From positions 42,060-106,059 of the forward strand of contig NZ_FTNO01000002.1 in assembly GCF_900156425.1 (NCBI RefSeq): DNA of 64,000 bases, read 5' to 3'. The notes under the pieces were generated by a model, which was not told the origin of the DNA, ran no database searches, and worked only from the letters and a program-made list of their open reading frames with translations. This stretch comes from Haladaptatus litoreus. GTDB lineage: Archaea > Halobacteriota > Halobacteria > Halobacteriales > Haladaptataceae. Below are positions 8,702 to 17,403 of the stretch, piece after piece. How positions within the stretch are numbered: position 1 is the stretch's first letter; every line of letters begins with the position of its first letter. Position numbers and translations under genes: made by a program.

Positions 8702-9476
8702 GCTGACAGCACTCCTCCTCGTCGTCACGCTGGCACTTTCGGCAGTCGCCCCTGCCGCGGCGATTTCGACCGACGCACAGGGTGTGCCGGACGACGCGAA
8801 AGTGGGAGACGAAGTGAGCGCGGAACTGACGCTGACCGACCTCTACAGCGATTACGAGGAATGGACGCTCAACGGTGAAACCGAACTCACGGACGTCACG
8901 TGGACGGTGACGACCTACGACCAAGCCGGAAATCAGAAGGCAAAGGAGTCCTACGACGGCCAGTCGTTCAACCACTCGCTCGCGCTCGACAGTGACGCGA
9001 GCGAGGCCGTAGTGAAGGTGTCCGGCACCGTGCCCGAAATCGAGAACTTCACCTACGACCCACAACAGGAGTTCGCGTTCGCCACGCTGAGCCAGACCCG
9101 AGATGGCGGCAACAGCGACGAAATCCAGACGTGGAGCGCGAACCACCACACGGAGGACAGTTCGAAAGCGCGAACCGCAATCGCTGACGCGGAGGATGCA
9201 ATCGACAGCGCACCGGGCGGTGCAGACACGAGTGACGCGGAAAACCGCGTCGAAAACGCAATCTCCGCCTACGAAGCGGGCAACTTCGGTAACGCCGTTG
9301 ACATCGCCGGGCAAGCGGAAGAAAGCGCCAACTCGGCGTCCGAAGACGCCAACGCGTCGGCACAGACGAACAAACTGCTGCTGTACGGCGGCATCGCCGT
9401 CGTCGGCCTTGTCGTCATCGGCGGCGCTGGGTTCTGGTACCGTTCCCAGCAGACGAACACGAACCGACTGCGGTAA
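8670..9476 (+). CDS. Secreted, membrane-anchored protein coupled to cetZ
   Basis: A 268-residue protein overlapping the end of cetZ by 32 nt (ATGs at 8670, 8673 and 8679 are all possible). It has a Sec-type signal sequence (hydrophobic 'LTALLLVVTLALSAVAPAAA'), an extracellular beta-rich domain, and a helical Ala/Asn/Ser-rich stalk (about residues 165-230). A C-terminal transmembrane helix follows ('LLLYGGIAVVGLVVIGGAG') with a short charged tail. The overlap implies translational coupling with CetZ, so an envelope partner for the cytoskeleton is an attractive inference. No known domain was recognised. Confidence 0.8.
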   Translation: MMRMNSTRCSKLTALLLVVTLALSAVAPAAAISTDAQGVPDDAKVGDEVSAELTLTDLYSDYEEWTLNGETELTDVTWTVTTYDQAGNQKAKESYDGQSFNHSLALDSDASEAVVKVSGTVPEIENFTYDPQQEFAFATLSQTRDGGNSDEIQTWSANHHTEDSSKARTAIADAEDAIDSAPGGADTSDAENRVENAISAYEAGNFGNAVDIAGQAEESANSASEDANASAQTNKLLLYGGIAVVGLVVIGGAGFWYRSQQTNTNRLR

Positions 9477-9549
9477 CGTTACTGACTTTTCGATTTTCCG
9501 CGACGCTGTTTTCGCAACCCCTTAACACGACAACCGAGTAGATGCGGCC

Positions 9550-10167
9550 ATGCAGGTGGTGGTGCCGTTCTCGGCGACCGACCCGAAGACGCGATTGGCC
9601 GACGTCCTCGCGCCCGACGAACGCCGGGAGTTTTCGCTGGCGATGCTCGAAGATGTGTTATCTGCGATTCGTGCGACAGGGCGGGAACCACGGGTACTCA
9701 CCACCAGTTCAATCGACGTTGATGCACCCCAGACAGTCGATTCCAGACCGCTGACGCCCGCCGTGAACGACGTGCTGGCAGAGCAGAAAGACACCGCAAT
9801 CGTGATGGCCGACCTCGCGCTGGCGACACCCGACACGCTGGAACGACTCTTTTCCACCCCAGACGACGTGGTGCTTGCGCCGGGTCGCGGCGGCGGGACG
9901 AACGCGCTCGTCTCTCGCCACCCCGACTTTCGGGTGGATTATCACGGAACCTCCTACCTCGACCATCTCCGAATCGCGGGCGATGTGAGGGCCTCAGTTA
10001 CCGAAGTGGATTCACACCGACTGGCGACCGACGTGGACGAATCGAGCGACCTCGCGGAGGTGCTGATACATAGCGACGGGTCGGCGTGCCAGTGGCTTCG
10101 AGAGGCTGGCTTTTCGCTTTCGGTGACCGAAGGCAGGGTGGAAGCGAGTCGAGACGGAAAAGGATAG
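9550..10167 (+). CDS. cofC: 2-phospho-L-lactate guanylyltransferase CofC
   Basis: A 205-residue nucleotidyltransferase of the CofC family, which joins GTP to 2-phospho-L-lactate (or a related three-carbon acid) to give the activated side chain of coenzyme F420. Family features are the N-terminal 'MQVVVPFSATDPKTRLADVL', 'PDERREFSLAMLEDVL', the 'VMADLAL' strand carrying the metal aspartate, and the 'LAPGRGGGTNAL' loop. It lies about 70 nt after the cetZ-coupled gene. CofG and CofH occur further along the window. Confidence 0.92.
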   Translation: MQVVVPFSATDPKTRLADVLAPDERREFSLAMLEDVLSAIRATGREPRVLTTSSIDVDAPQTVDSRPLTPAVNDVLAEQKDTAIVMADLALATPDTLERLFSTPDDVVLAPGRGGGTNALVSRHPDFRVDYHGTSYLDHLRIAGDVRASVTEVDSHRLATDVDESSDLAEVLIHSDGSACQWLREAGFSLSVTEGRVEASRDGKG

Positions 10168-10189
10168 TAGGAAATCCGTAAGCCGAACG

Positions 10190-10934
10190 CTACGCCGAGA
10201 CTGCTATCGAATTGATGGTCGAATCGGTCGAGTTCGGAGCCGAATTCGTTACGGGATGGGTTTCTGCTTCCAGCAGTTCCGGCGGCGTGGCGATGCCGAA
10301 CTGGAGTCGAACGTGGCCGAGCCACGGAATTTTGAGCTTTGCCTTGCCGACGACCCACGACGGTTTGACGGGGGCAGTGTGTGCGCCGAAGCTGGCTTGG
10401 TCGTACCCGCCGTTGTTGTCGCCCTTCGTGATGAATCCGGCGTGCGGGGCCGGGCAGTTGGTCAACTGCTCGCAGTTGGTCGCGGTGCCAACGTAGTCGG
10501 GGTTGGCTTCGTCGTACCAGTTCTCGCCTTCGTCCACCCAGAACATCGCGCGGTGGATAATCGGCACCGCCTGCCCGTCGCCATTCGGCTCGAAGATTAT
10601 CACGTCACCCGGTTGGTTGAACTCCGAATAGCCGGAGTTCTGCCCGGCGCGGTAGGTCACGACGCCCGTGTCGCCGTGGGAGCCGTCACCCGCGAGTCGG
10701 CCTTCTTCCATCACGAAGATGAGGTCGCCGCGCTCCATCTGCGGTTCCATACTGCCGCTTTCCACGGCGACCATCGGCGGCCAGACGCCGCTGATAGCGA
10801 ACAGGAGTAGACCGATTCCGACCGCCCACATCGCCGTCGTGAGGACGTCGCGGACGATAGCGACCGGTTCGTCCTCGGTGGTTCTGAGCCAGTGGAGTAG
10901 TTCGCGGGGGAGAGGCGTCGTCGGGAGGAGACAT
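10190..10934 (-). CDS. Signal peptidase I (archaeal S26B/Sec11 type), apparent 5' frameshift
   Basis: The uninterrupted frame from an ATG at 10831 gives 213 residues: a transmembrane helix, the serine nucleophile in 'VESGSMEPQMERGD', the ER/archaeal-type histidine in 'IIHRAMF', and the aspartate in 'ITKGDNNGGYDQ'. Homology-like sequence continues upstream in frame (ELLHWLRTTEDEPVAIVRD) but has no start codon. An ATG at 10934 (MSPPDDASPP) is one base out of frame. Removing one base from the G5 run at 10906-10910 joins them. This is either a sequencing error or a real frameshift. The enzyme cleaves Sec signal peptides. Confidence 0.85.
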
Positions 10935-11029
10935 TCGTTGTTTTGTGTTGAAATCTAGGCGGCTTGAAGATTTGGGTTCGACAAAATCGCTACCGAGCGA
11001 CCGATTCGTTTTCAATCGTGTCGTTGAGT

Positions 11030-11405
11030 ACTGCCAACTCCACTGAAATCGCCACCGCGACGAGACGAACGACGGGCGAATTATTTCGGTGTCGGTGCCG
11101 CTAGGGAGTCACGACAATACATGACCGCACCTACATCCTCCCCAACCGACTCCCTTACTCACTGCGTTCGTTCAGTCGTCCTTCGCGTGATAGTTGGCAG
11201 ACCTTCGGAACGTCCTCAGGTCTGCCAACGCACGCGCCACATTCGTGAAAACTCGTGAAAACCAAACGAACCACACGGCGCGCGAAGGCGAACCTCCGGT
11301 TCGCCCGCGCGAGGGACGAGCGACGAAGGAGCGAGGAGGTTGGGGAGGACGGGGTGCGGTTTCAGTGGAGTCGGCAACTGCTACCGATACAGAAGTAAAC
11401 CAATA
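11030..11405. repeat. Palindromic intergenic element, family B copy 1
   Basis: The 570-nt gap between the signal peptidase and cofG holds no supportable gene but a complex inverted repeat. Left arm CCGCACC...CCTCCCCAACCGACTC (about 11125-11152) faces right arm GAGGTTGGGGAGGAC...GGTGCGG (about 11335-11360). Inner perfect stems are 11193-11204/11218-11229 (12 bp) and 11287-11294/11298-11305 (8 bp). The right end TTTCAGTGGAGTCGGCAACT...GTAAAC is matched in inverse by the copy near 37.0 kb. Confidence 0.7.
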
Positions 11406-11505
11406 GCCGAGAGAACGTCACAAGAAAATACGAATAAAGCTACACTATGAGTCTTGACATCCGACTTCCAAACGAACTTTTACCCACACCACCAACACCC
11501 ACCCA

Positions 11506-12618
11506 ATGATTTCGGGGGCCGACGAGTACGACATCGACATCACGTTCGACGAGGCGGAAATCGACCGACTGCTTGCCGTCACCCCCGGGGACGTGGAATC
11601 TGCAAACTCGCTCACCTACGCGAAGAACGTCTTCATTCCCCTCACCACGGCTTGTCGGTACACCTGCACCTACTGCACCTACTTCGACCCGCCGGGGGAG
11701 GCCTCCCTGCTGTCGCCCGAGGAAGTCCGCGAAATAGTCCGAATGGGCTTTGACGCGGGCTGTACGGAAGCCCTGTTCACCTTCGGCGACGACCCGGACG
11801 GCCGCTACACGCAGGTCCACGACCAACTTGCGGAGTGGGGCCACGATTCCATCCATTCGTACCTCCGCGAGGTGTGCGAACTCGCGCTGGAAGAGGGCTT
11901 ACTCCCACACTCGAATCCGGGCGACCAGACGCCGGAACAGATGGAACTCGTCGCGGACGTAAACGCCAGCATGGGCGTGATGCTGGAGACGACGGCGGAC
12001 GTAGCGGCGCACGCTGGCCCGCGGCAGAAAAATCCCGGCCAGCGACTCGCCACGATTCGAACCGCGGGCGAGTTGGGCGTTCCGTTCACGACGGGTCTGC
12101 TCGTCGGCATCGGCGAGGACTGGCGCGACAGAGCCGAGAGTCTGCTGGCGATTCGCAAGTTGCACGAGCGATACGGGCACATCCAAGAAATCATCGTCCA
12201 GAATGTCGTGCCGAACGAACGGTCGCAGTTCGAGCAACCCTCAGTCGAAACGATGCGACGGGTGGTTTCGATGGCCCGGGCGGCGCTCCCGGAGGAAATT
12301 TCCGTGCAGGTGCCGCCGAACCTCTCGCCGACGCGCGAACTGCTCGACTGCGGGGTGGACGATTTGGGCGGTGTCTCACCGGTTACGGACGATTACATCA
12401 ATCCGGACTACGCGTGGCCCGCGCTACGGGAACTGGAAGACATCGCGGAGGAGGCGGGAGTCCCGCTTCGTGAGCGTCTACCGGTGTACCGGCGATTCCT
12501 CGACGACGATTCCGATGATGAAACATGGCTGTCCGACCGGATTCGACGAGCTATCGACTCCGGCGGCGAGACGGGCGAACGATACCAGTCAGTTCTCACC
12601 GAGTCGATACCGCGCTAA
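11506..12618 (+). CDS. cofG: 7,8-didemethyl-8-hydroxy-5-deazariboflavin synthase subunit CofG
   Basis: A 370-residue radical SAM enzyme. The 4Fe-4S motif is CX3CX2C at Cys50, Cys54 and Cys57 ('CRYTCTYCTY'), followed by the GEASLLSPEEV region typical of CofG. With CofH it makes the F0 chromophore of coenzyme F420 from tyrosine and a flavin precursor. The ATG at 11506 follows a short non-coding stretch; no close downstream partner on this strand. CofH is encoded 5 kb away on the opposite strand. Confidence 0.96.
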   Translation: MISGADEYDIDITFDEAEIDRLLAVTPGDVESANSLTYAKNVFIPLTTACRYTCTYCTYFDPPGEASLLSPEEVREIVRMGFDAGCTEALFTFGDDPDGRYTQVHDQLAEWGHDSIHSYLREVCELALEEGLLPHSNPGDQTPEQMELVADVNASMGVMLETTADVAAHAGPRQKNPGQRLATIRTAGELGVPFTTGLLVGIGEDWRDRAESLLAIRKLHERYGHIQEIIVQNVVPNERSQFEQPSVETMRRVVSMARAALPEEISVQVPPNLSPTRELLDCGVDDLGGVSPVTDDYINPDYAWPALRELEDIAEEAGVPLRERLPVYRRFLDDDSDDETWLSDRIRRAIDSGGETGERYQSVLTESIPR

Positions 12619-12764
12619 GCACGGGCTGTTTGCCTTGTAACGTTCGGTTTTGAGGGTTTAACGCACCGATACCGCAATTTCCCGGCTGAAAGTGAAGGTT
12701 TCTGGAAACGATTTCGAGGATAGTATGCTATCAATCCCCATCCTGTCGGGCAACCCCAGAGAAA

Positions 12765-12772
12765 GGTTAAAC
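12765..12772 (+). promoter_or_regulatory. TATA-like box for the small gene at 12796
   Basis: GGTTAAAC is centred about 27 nt before the GTG at 12796, the leaderless spacing used by many genes in this window. It is the main support for that small gene. Confidence 0.45.
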
Positions 12773-12795
12773 CGAAACCGTCCATTCGCCCTACT

Positions 12796-12990
12796 GTGAA
12801 CGGGTACAGCGACGATAGAAACGATGTCGGTTTTAGAAACGCGAGCGGTAGGCACACCAGAACTGATGGATTCGTGATAACGAACCGATACGAAGAAGAA
12901 GGAGAAACGTGGTTGGTCGTGTCGAGCGTCAGTACACCTCTCGTTGAGATGTGTGTTCGACAAAGCGACCTCATTGCCGTGGAAGGCTAA
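12796..12990 (+). CDS. Possible small protein, 64 residues
   Basis: A GTG-started frame of 64 codons in an otherwise empty stretch. The translated C-terminal half ('ETWLVVSSVSTPLVEMCVRQ') reads as a plausible hydrophobic strand-rich fold with an acidic centre, and a TATA-like element sits at leaderless distance. There is no recognised family. It might instead be non-coding. The rest of 12619-13149 shows nothing else beyond AT-rich promoter-like sequence. Confidence 0.4.
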   Translation: MNGYSDDRNDVGFRNASGRHTRTDGFVITNRYEEEGETWLVVSSVSTPLVEMCVRQSDLIAVEG

Positions 12991-13149
12991 CGAAATGTAA
13001 TCGGGTGTTAATTACCCACGATTCGGCTCTTCATTGTCGTGTTAGAGAGACTCGCGAATGGTGTAACAGAGATTTCCAACCGCCACGAAAAGAGTTGGAT
13101 GGCCAATAACTATTGAAGGAGAAGTTGCCACGTCCATTCGGGGGATTCC

Positions 13150-14730
13150 ATGCAGAACGAAATTCCAGAAGACCTTCGAGAAGAACTCGAATCGAAACAA
13201 AACGTCGTCGCGCTCGGCATCGGCCCGAAGCGCACAGACGATGGGAAGACCGGCGAGGAGGCGATTATCGTCTTCGTCAAGGAGAAACTACCGAAAGAAG
13301 AACTCTCCGACGACGACCTCGTTCCGAGTACGGTTACCGTCCAAGTCGAGGACGAAGAAGAAGAACAAGAAGTCAAAACAGACGTCATCGAGTCCGGAGA
13401 ACTGTATGCGCAGTTCCAACCGACTCAGACCGGCGGACAGCAATCCCCAACCCAGATGGGACAGTCGCAGATGCGACAACAGGGCCAAATGGGACGGCAG
13501 GGACAACAGTCCACGCGCGAAGTCGGCGGTGAGGGGCAAGCCGCCCTCAGAGCCGCCCAGACGCGACGCGACAGGTGGCGACCGGCACCGGCGGGCGTTT
13601 CGATTGGGCATCCGGAGATAACCGCGGGAACACTCGGGTCGCCGCCGCTTCTGACCCAAGACGACGAAACAGTGTTCCTAACGAACGCCCACGTCGCGGC
13701 ACCGCCGGGCGTCAAACGCGGCGATTCCGTCCTCCAACCCGGCAGAGCGGACAACGGCCAAAATCCGGAAGACCAAGTCGGAACGGTGTTGGAGTGGTCG
13801 GAACTGTCGAAAGACAACCGCAACGAATCGGACAGTGCGCTGGTTCGCATCGACGACGAACTCGTCAAAACCGACATTCTCGGTCTCCCCGACCTCAAAG
13901 GATGGGCTAACGCGAGATACGACGAACCGCACTTCAAGAGCGGCCGAACGACGGGCGTAACGAACGGCGAACTCCTCGCGCGAAACGTCACGGCAAACGT
14001 CAACTACGGGCCGGAGTACGGCGGCGTGCTAGCGTTCGAGGGACTCGACGTGTTCACCGCGATGAGCGCGGGCGGCGACAGCGGCAGCCTCATCGGTCGG
14101 CAAAAGCAGGACGGCTTCTACGCGAGCGACCTGCTGTTCGCCGGAAGCGACAGAATCACGCTCGGGGTTCCAATGAACACCGTCCAAGACGAACACGGGA
14201 CGCTCGAACCGATAGAACGGCGACAGCGAACGCAACAGGGTACCGGACAGCGTGGCATGGCTGGTCGGCGAGGAAGTGGCGGAATGGGTGGCCAGCGAGA
14301 AATCAGTGGGCAGGGCGGCAGTCAGCAGGGAGGTAGCCTGCAAGGTACCGGAATGGGAGGACAGCCCCCACAACAGATGACCGGTGGACAGAGCCAGTAC
14401 GGGGCCGAACCGATGGGGCAGTCGATGCAGGAACCGCAAGCGGGGATGAGTGCGCAGGCGGGCGAACTGGAAATCCAGGGCGCGTCCGGGTTGGTTCACG
14501 GATTCAGCGGCCACATCGGCGCGGGTGAAACCCAGCACTGGCTTCACGAAGGTTGGGCCGACAAATACGCGCTGAAATACTGGGTCGTCCCGGACAATCC
14601 CAGAGGCCAGATTCAGACGACGGTGTGGCCCGAGCGCGCGACTACCAACAGCATCACGTGGCACATCCAGTTCCGGAACGTTTCGAACTACAACACGCAC
14701 TTCACCGCGAAATACTCGTGGTTCAGCTAA
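13150..14730 (+). CDS. NAL1-like trypsin-fold serine protease with low-complexity linkers
   Basis: A 526-residue protein. Residues 1-90 are an N-terminal domain ('NVVALGIGPKRTDDGKTGEE') like that of bacterial and plant NAL1-type proteases. Residues about 93-120 are a Gln/Met/Gly-rich linker. The trypsin-fold domain (about 145-355) has an intact triad: His181 ('TNAHVAAP'), Asp228 ('ESDSALVRI') and Ser311 ('AGGDSGSLIG'). A second Gly/Gln/Met-rich linker (about 357-445) leads to a C-terminal aromatic-rich, probably beta-sandwich domain. There is no signal peptide, so it is likely cytoplasmic or non-classically exported. A small repeat peptide gene follows three bases after its stop. Confidence 0.85.
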   Translation: MQNEIPEDLREELESKQNVVALGIGPKRTDDGKTGEEAIIVFVKEKLPKEELSDDDLVPSTVTVQVEDEEEEQEVKTDVIESGELYAQFQPTQTGGQQSPTQMGQSQMRQQGQMGRQGQQSTREVGGEGQAALRAAQTRRDRWRPAPAGVSIGHPEITAGTLGSPPLLTQDDETVFLTNAHVAAPPGVKRGDSVLQPGRADNGQNPEDQVGTVLEWSELSKDNRNESDSALVRIDDELVKTDILGLPDLKGWANARYDEPHFKSGRTTGVTNGELLARNVTANVNYGPEYGGVLAFEGLDVFTAMSAGGDSGSLIGRQKQDGFYASDLLFAGSDRITLGVPMNTVQDEHGTLEPIERRQRTQQGTGQRGMAGRRGSGGMGGQREISGQGGSQQGGSLQGTGMGGQPPQQMTGGQSQYGAEPMGQSMQEPQAGMSAQAGELEIQGASGLVHGFSGHIGAGETQHWLHEGWADKYALKYWVVPDNPRGQIQTTVWPERATTNSITWHIQFRNVSNYNTHFTAKYSWFS

Positions 14731-14733
14731 TCC

Positions 14734-14970
14734 ATGCGCCTCATCATCGAATCCGACGAGACGGTTTCCACGGAGTACAGTTCGACGGGTCAGATAACGC
14801 AGACCGTACAGGCACCGCCGGAGTTTCGGGCAGTCGAAGGAGTCGGCGGAATGCAGTCGATGGCTGGCGGTGAGGCACCACCGACAGGCATCGTGCAGGC
14901 ACCGCCCGAATTTCGCGCCGAACCGATGGGAGTGGGAGATCGACAGTCGCTAATCGACGACCAGTTCTGA
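14734..14970 (+). CDS. Small protein with duplicated VQAPPEFRA motif
   Basis: A 78-residue protein starting 3 nt after the protease stop, so surely in the same operon. The peptide VQAPPEFRA occurs twice (about residues 25-33 and 54-62), separated by a Gly/Met-rich spacer like the linkers of the upstream protease ('GVGGMQSMAGGEAPPTG'). The N-terminus 'MRLIIESDETVSTEYSSTG' looks like two beta strands. No family is recognised. It could be a substrate, inhibitor or tether of the protease, which is inference from position and the repeat. Confidence 0.75.
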   Translation: MRLIIESDETVSTEYSSTGQITQTVQAPPEFRAVEGVGGMQSMAGGEAPPTGIVQAPPEFRAEPMGVGDRQSLIDDQF

Positions 14971-15065
14971 CGACGAGATGTATTTTAATCATTTTTGATG
15001 TGATTATACGAATTTCTAAATATCGGTATCGGAGACACACGAAATACAACATATAGTTTGAACGA

Positions 15066-15092
15066 GGATTATTTCATTTCAAAAAATAATCC
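15066..15092. repeat. Perfect 9-bp hairpin in AT-rich intergenic region
   Basis: GGATTATTT (15066-15074) pairs with AAATAATCC (15084-15092) across a 9-nt loop, inside the AT-rich 180-nt gap before the sensor kinase. It may be an operator or the terminator of the protease operon. Confidence 0.5.
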
Positions 15093-15151
15093 ACATGAAT
15101 ATCAATCACAGTGATTTTATCCCCCCTTCGAACAGATGTAATCGTCAACGT

Positions 15152-17383
15152 ATGGCCGACAGGATACGAGTGTTGCTTGTCGATGACGACGCAGACGTGG
15201 CGGATTTGACGGCGACGTATCTCGAACGAGTGAGCGACCGGATTACGGCCGTTCGAAAAGCGACCCCCGGTGAGGGATTAGCCGCGCTCGATGCGGAACG
15301 AATCGACTGCATCGTCAGCGATTACGACATGCCGGAGACGAACGGGTTGGAGTTCTTGGAGTCGGTTCGCGCCGTCGAATCGAATCTGCCGTTCATCCTC
15401 TTTACCGGAAAAGGAAGCGAGGAAATCGCCAGCGAGGCGATTTCCGCGGGCGTCACGGATTACCTCCAGAAAGTGGGCGGGTCGGAGCAGTACGAGATGC
15501 TGGCCAACCGAATCGAAAACGCCGTGGCACAGCATCGAGCCGAGGCGGAGGCCATCGAAGCGAACCGGCAGATGCTACGGATGTTCCAGCGAATCACGGA
15601 CGCCTTTTTCGCCATCGACAACGACTGGAAGGTGACTTACATCAACCAGCGCGCCGCGGAGTTCCTCGGCTATTCGCAGGACGACCTCATCGGCGAAGAC
15701 CTCCGCGAACTCTTTCCGAAGAAAGGTGGCGAGCGACTGTACGACGCCTACCAGCGGGCGTTCGAAAAACAGGAACCGGTCACGCTCGAAGCGAAGTCGG
15801 TGTTTCGCCCCGGAAAGTGGGTCGAAGAGCGCGTGTATCCGGCCGAGGACGGGCTTTCGGTCTACTTCCAAGACATCACAGAGCGCAAGGAGATGGAGGC
15901 GGAGATTCGGGAGGCGAAGGGGAAAATCGAGGATTTACACGACATCGCCGCCCGTGTCGTCACCTGCACCAGCGACGAGGAGATTTACGACCTCGCCATC
16001 GAGGCTGCGAAGGAAATTCTCGAATTCGACATCTGTGCCGCGGACGCCATCGAAGACGGACTGCTCGTCCCGAAAGCCGTCTCCACGAAATCGCCGACCG
16101 ACGGCTACTACGAGGGAACGCCGCTCGACGCGGACGAAAACCTCGCGGCGGAAACCGCACGGAATCAAACCTCCCGACTCGTCACAGACCTTCACGAAGC
16201 GGGCTATGCACCGGCAGAGGCCACGTACCAATCCGCGGTTAGCATTCCAATCGGAGACGTCGGCGTGTTTCAGGCCGTTTCGAAAGAAGTCGGCGGGTTC
16301 GACGAAGACGACCTCGAACTCGCGGAACTGCTCGTGACGCACATCACGCAAGCGCTGAAACGGATTCAGTTCGAAGAGGAACTCCGCGCCGAAATCGACC
16401 GATTTGCCGCCCTCTTCGACAACGTCCCGAATGCGACCGTGAGCTACGTTTTCGACGAGGGAGAACCGGTCGTGCGCGACGTGAATCCCGCGTTCGAAGA
16501 CGCGTTCGGTTGGGACGTAGAGTCCATCGTTGACCGCCCGATGGACGATTTCCTCGTCCCCTCGGGCAAGGAAAATGAAGCACGGAGAATCAACGAGCGC
16601 GTCAAAGAAGGAATCAGAATCGAAGGCGAGGAAATCGGCAGACAGACCGAGGACGGTGTTCGGGATTTCCTCCTTCACACCGCCCCCGTGCAGGTCGGCG
16701 ACAGCAGCGAAGGGTTCACCATCTACACCGACATCACGGTACAGAAACAGCGCGAGCGAAAACTCGAACGGCAGAACGAACGACTGGACGAGTTCGCGAG
16801 CGTCATCTCTCACGACCTGCGAAATCCGCTCAACGTCGCCACCGGACGGCTCGACTTGCTACAGGCGGAGTACGACAGCCACCACATCCCGCCGATTCAG
16901 CGGGCGCTCGACCGGATGGAAGCGCTCATCGAAGACGTACTCGCGCTGGCACAACAAGGAAAGGTCGTCAGCGAAACGGGCGCGGTCTCGCTGACCCGCG
17001 TCGTGAAACACGCGTGGGCGATGGTTTCGACGGAAACCGCGGAACTGTATCTGGACGACTCACTCGCAGTCGTCGATGCCGACGAGGGCCGACTCTGCGA
17101 ACTGCTCGAAAACCTGTTCCGGAACGCCATCGAACACGCCGGGTCGGACGCAACGGTCACCGTCGGCCCGCTCGAAGACGAGGATGGCTTTTTCGTCGCG
17201 GACGACGGCCCGGGGATTCCGTCGGACGACCACGCAACCGTGTTCGAACACGGCTATTCGACGACGGACGGGGGCACCGGATTCGGTCTCGCAATCGTCC
17301 GGAGCATCACGGAAGCACATGGATGGGAAATACGTTCTGTAGAAACCGGCGAGGACTGCGCGCGCTTCGAAATCCTCACGTAA
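15152..17383 (+). CDS. Hybrid sensor histidine kinase (REC-PAS-GAF-PAS-HisKA-HATPase)
   Basis: A 743-residue soluble kinase. The receiver domain (1-125) has phospho-acceptor Asp57 in 'DCIVSDYDMPETNG'. PAS domain 1 covers about 143-245, a GAF domain about 265-405, and PAS domain 2 about 415-530. The HisKA domain has His554 in 'SVISHDLRNPLNV'. A HATPase domain follows, with N box 'LFRNAIEHA' and G box 'DDGPGIP'. There is no membrane segment. An in-frame ATG at 15095 exists, but a TATA-like TGATTTTAT at 15112-15120 lies between, so 15152 is preferred. This is a typical haloarchaeal multi-sensor architecture; the signal is unknown and no dedicated regulator is adjacent. Confidence 0.92.
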   Translation: MADRIRVLLVDDDADVADLTATYLERVSDRITAVRKATPGEGLAALDAERIDCIVSDYDMPETNGLEFLESVRAVESNLPFILFTGKGSEEIASEAISAGVTDYLQKVGGSEQYEMLANRIENAVAQHRAEAEAIEANRQMLRMFQRITDAFFAIDNDWKVTYINQRAAEFLGYSQDDLIGEDLRELFPKKGGERLYDAYQRAFEKQEPVTLEAKSVFRPGKWVEERVYPAEDGLSVYFQDITERKEMEAEIREAKGKIEDLHDIAARVVTCTSDEEIYDLAIEAAKEILEFDICAADAIEDGLLVPKAVSTKSPTDGYYEGTPLDADENLAAETARNQTSRLVTDLHEAGYAPAEATYQSAVSIPIGDVGVFQAVSKEVGGFDEDDLELAELLVTHITQALKRIQFEEELRAEIDRFAALFDNVPNATVSYVFDEGEPVVRDVNPAFEDAFGWDVESIVDRPMDDFLVPSGKENEARRINERVKEGIRIEGEEIGRQTEDGVRDFLLHTAPVQVGDSSEGFTIYTDITVQKQRERKLERQNERLDEFASVISHDLRNPLNVATGRLDLLQAEYDSHHIPPIQRALDRMEALIEDVLALAQQGKVVSETGAVSLTRVVKHAWAMVSTETAELYLDDSLAVVDADEGRLCELLENLFRNAIEHAGSDATVTVGPLEDEDGFFVADDGPGIPSDDHATVFEHGYSTTDGGTGFGLAIVRSITEAHGWEIRSVETGEDCARFEILT

Positions 17384-17403
17384 GCTGACTTTCAGTAGGA
17401 AGA

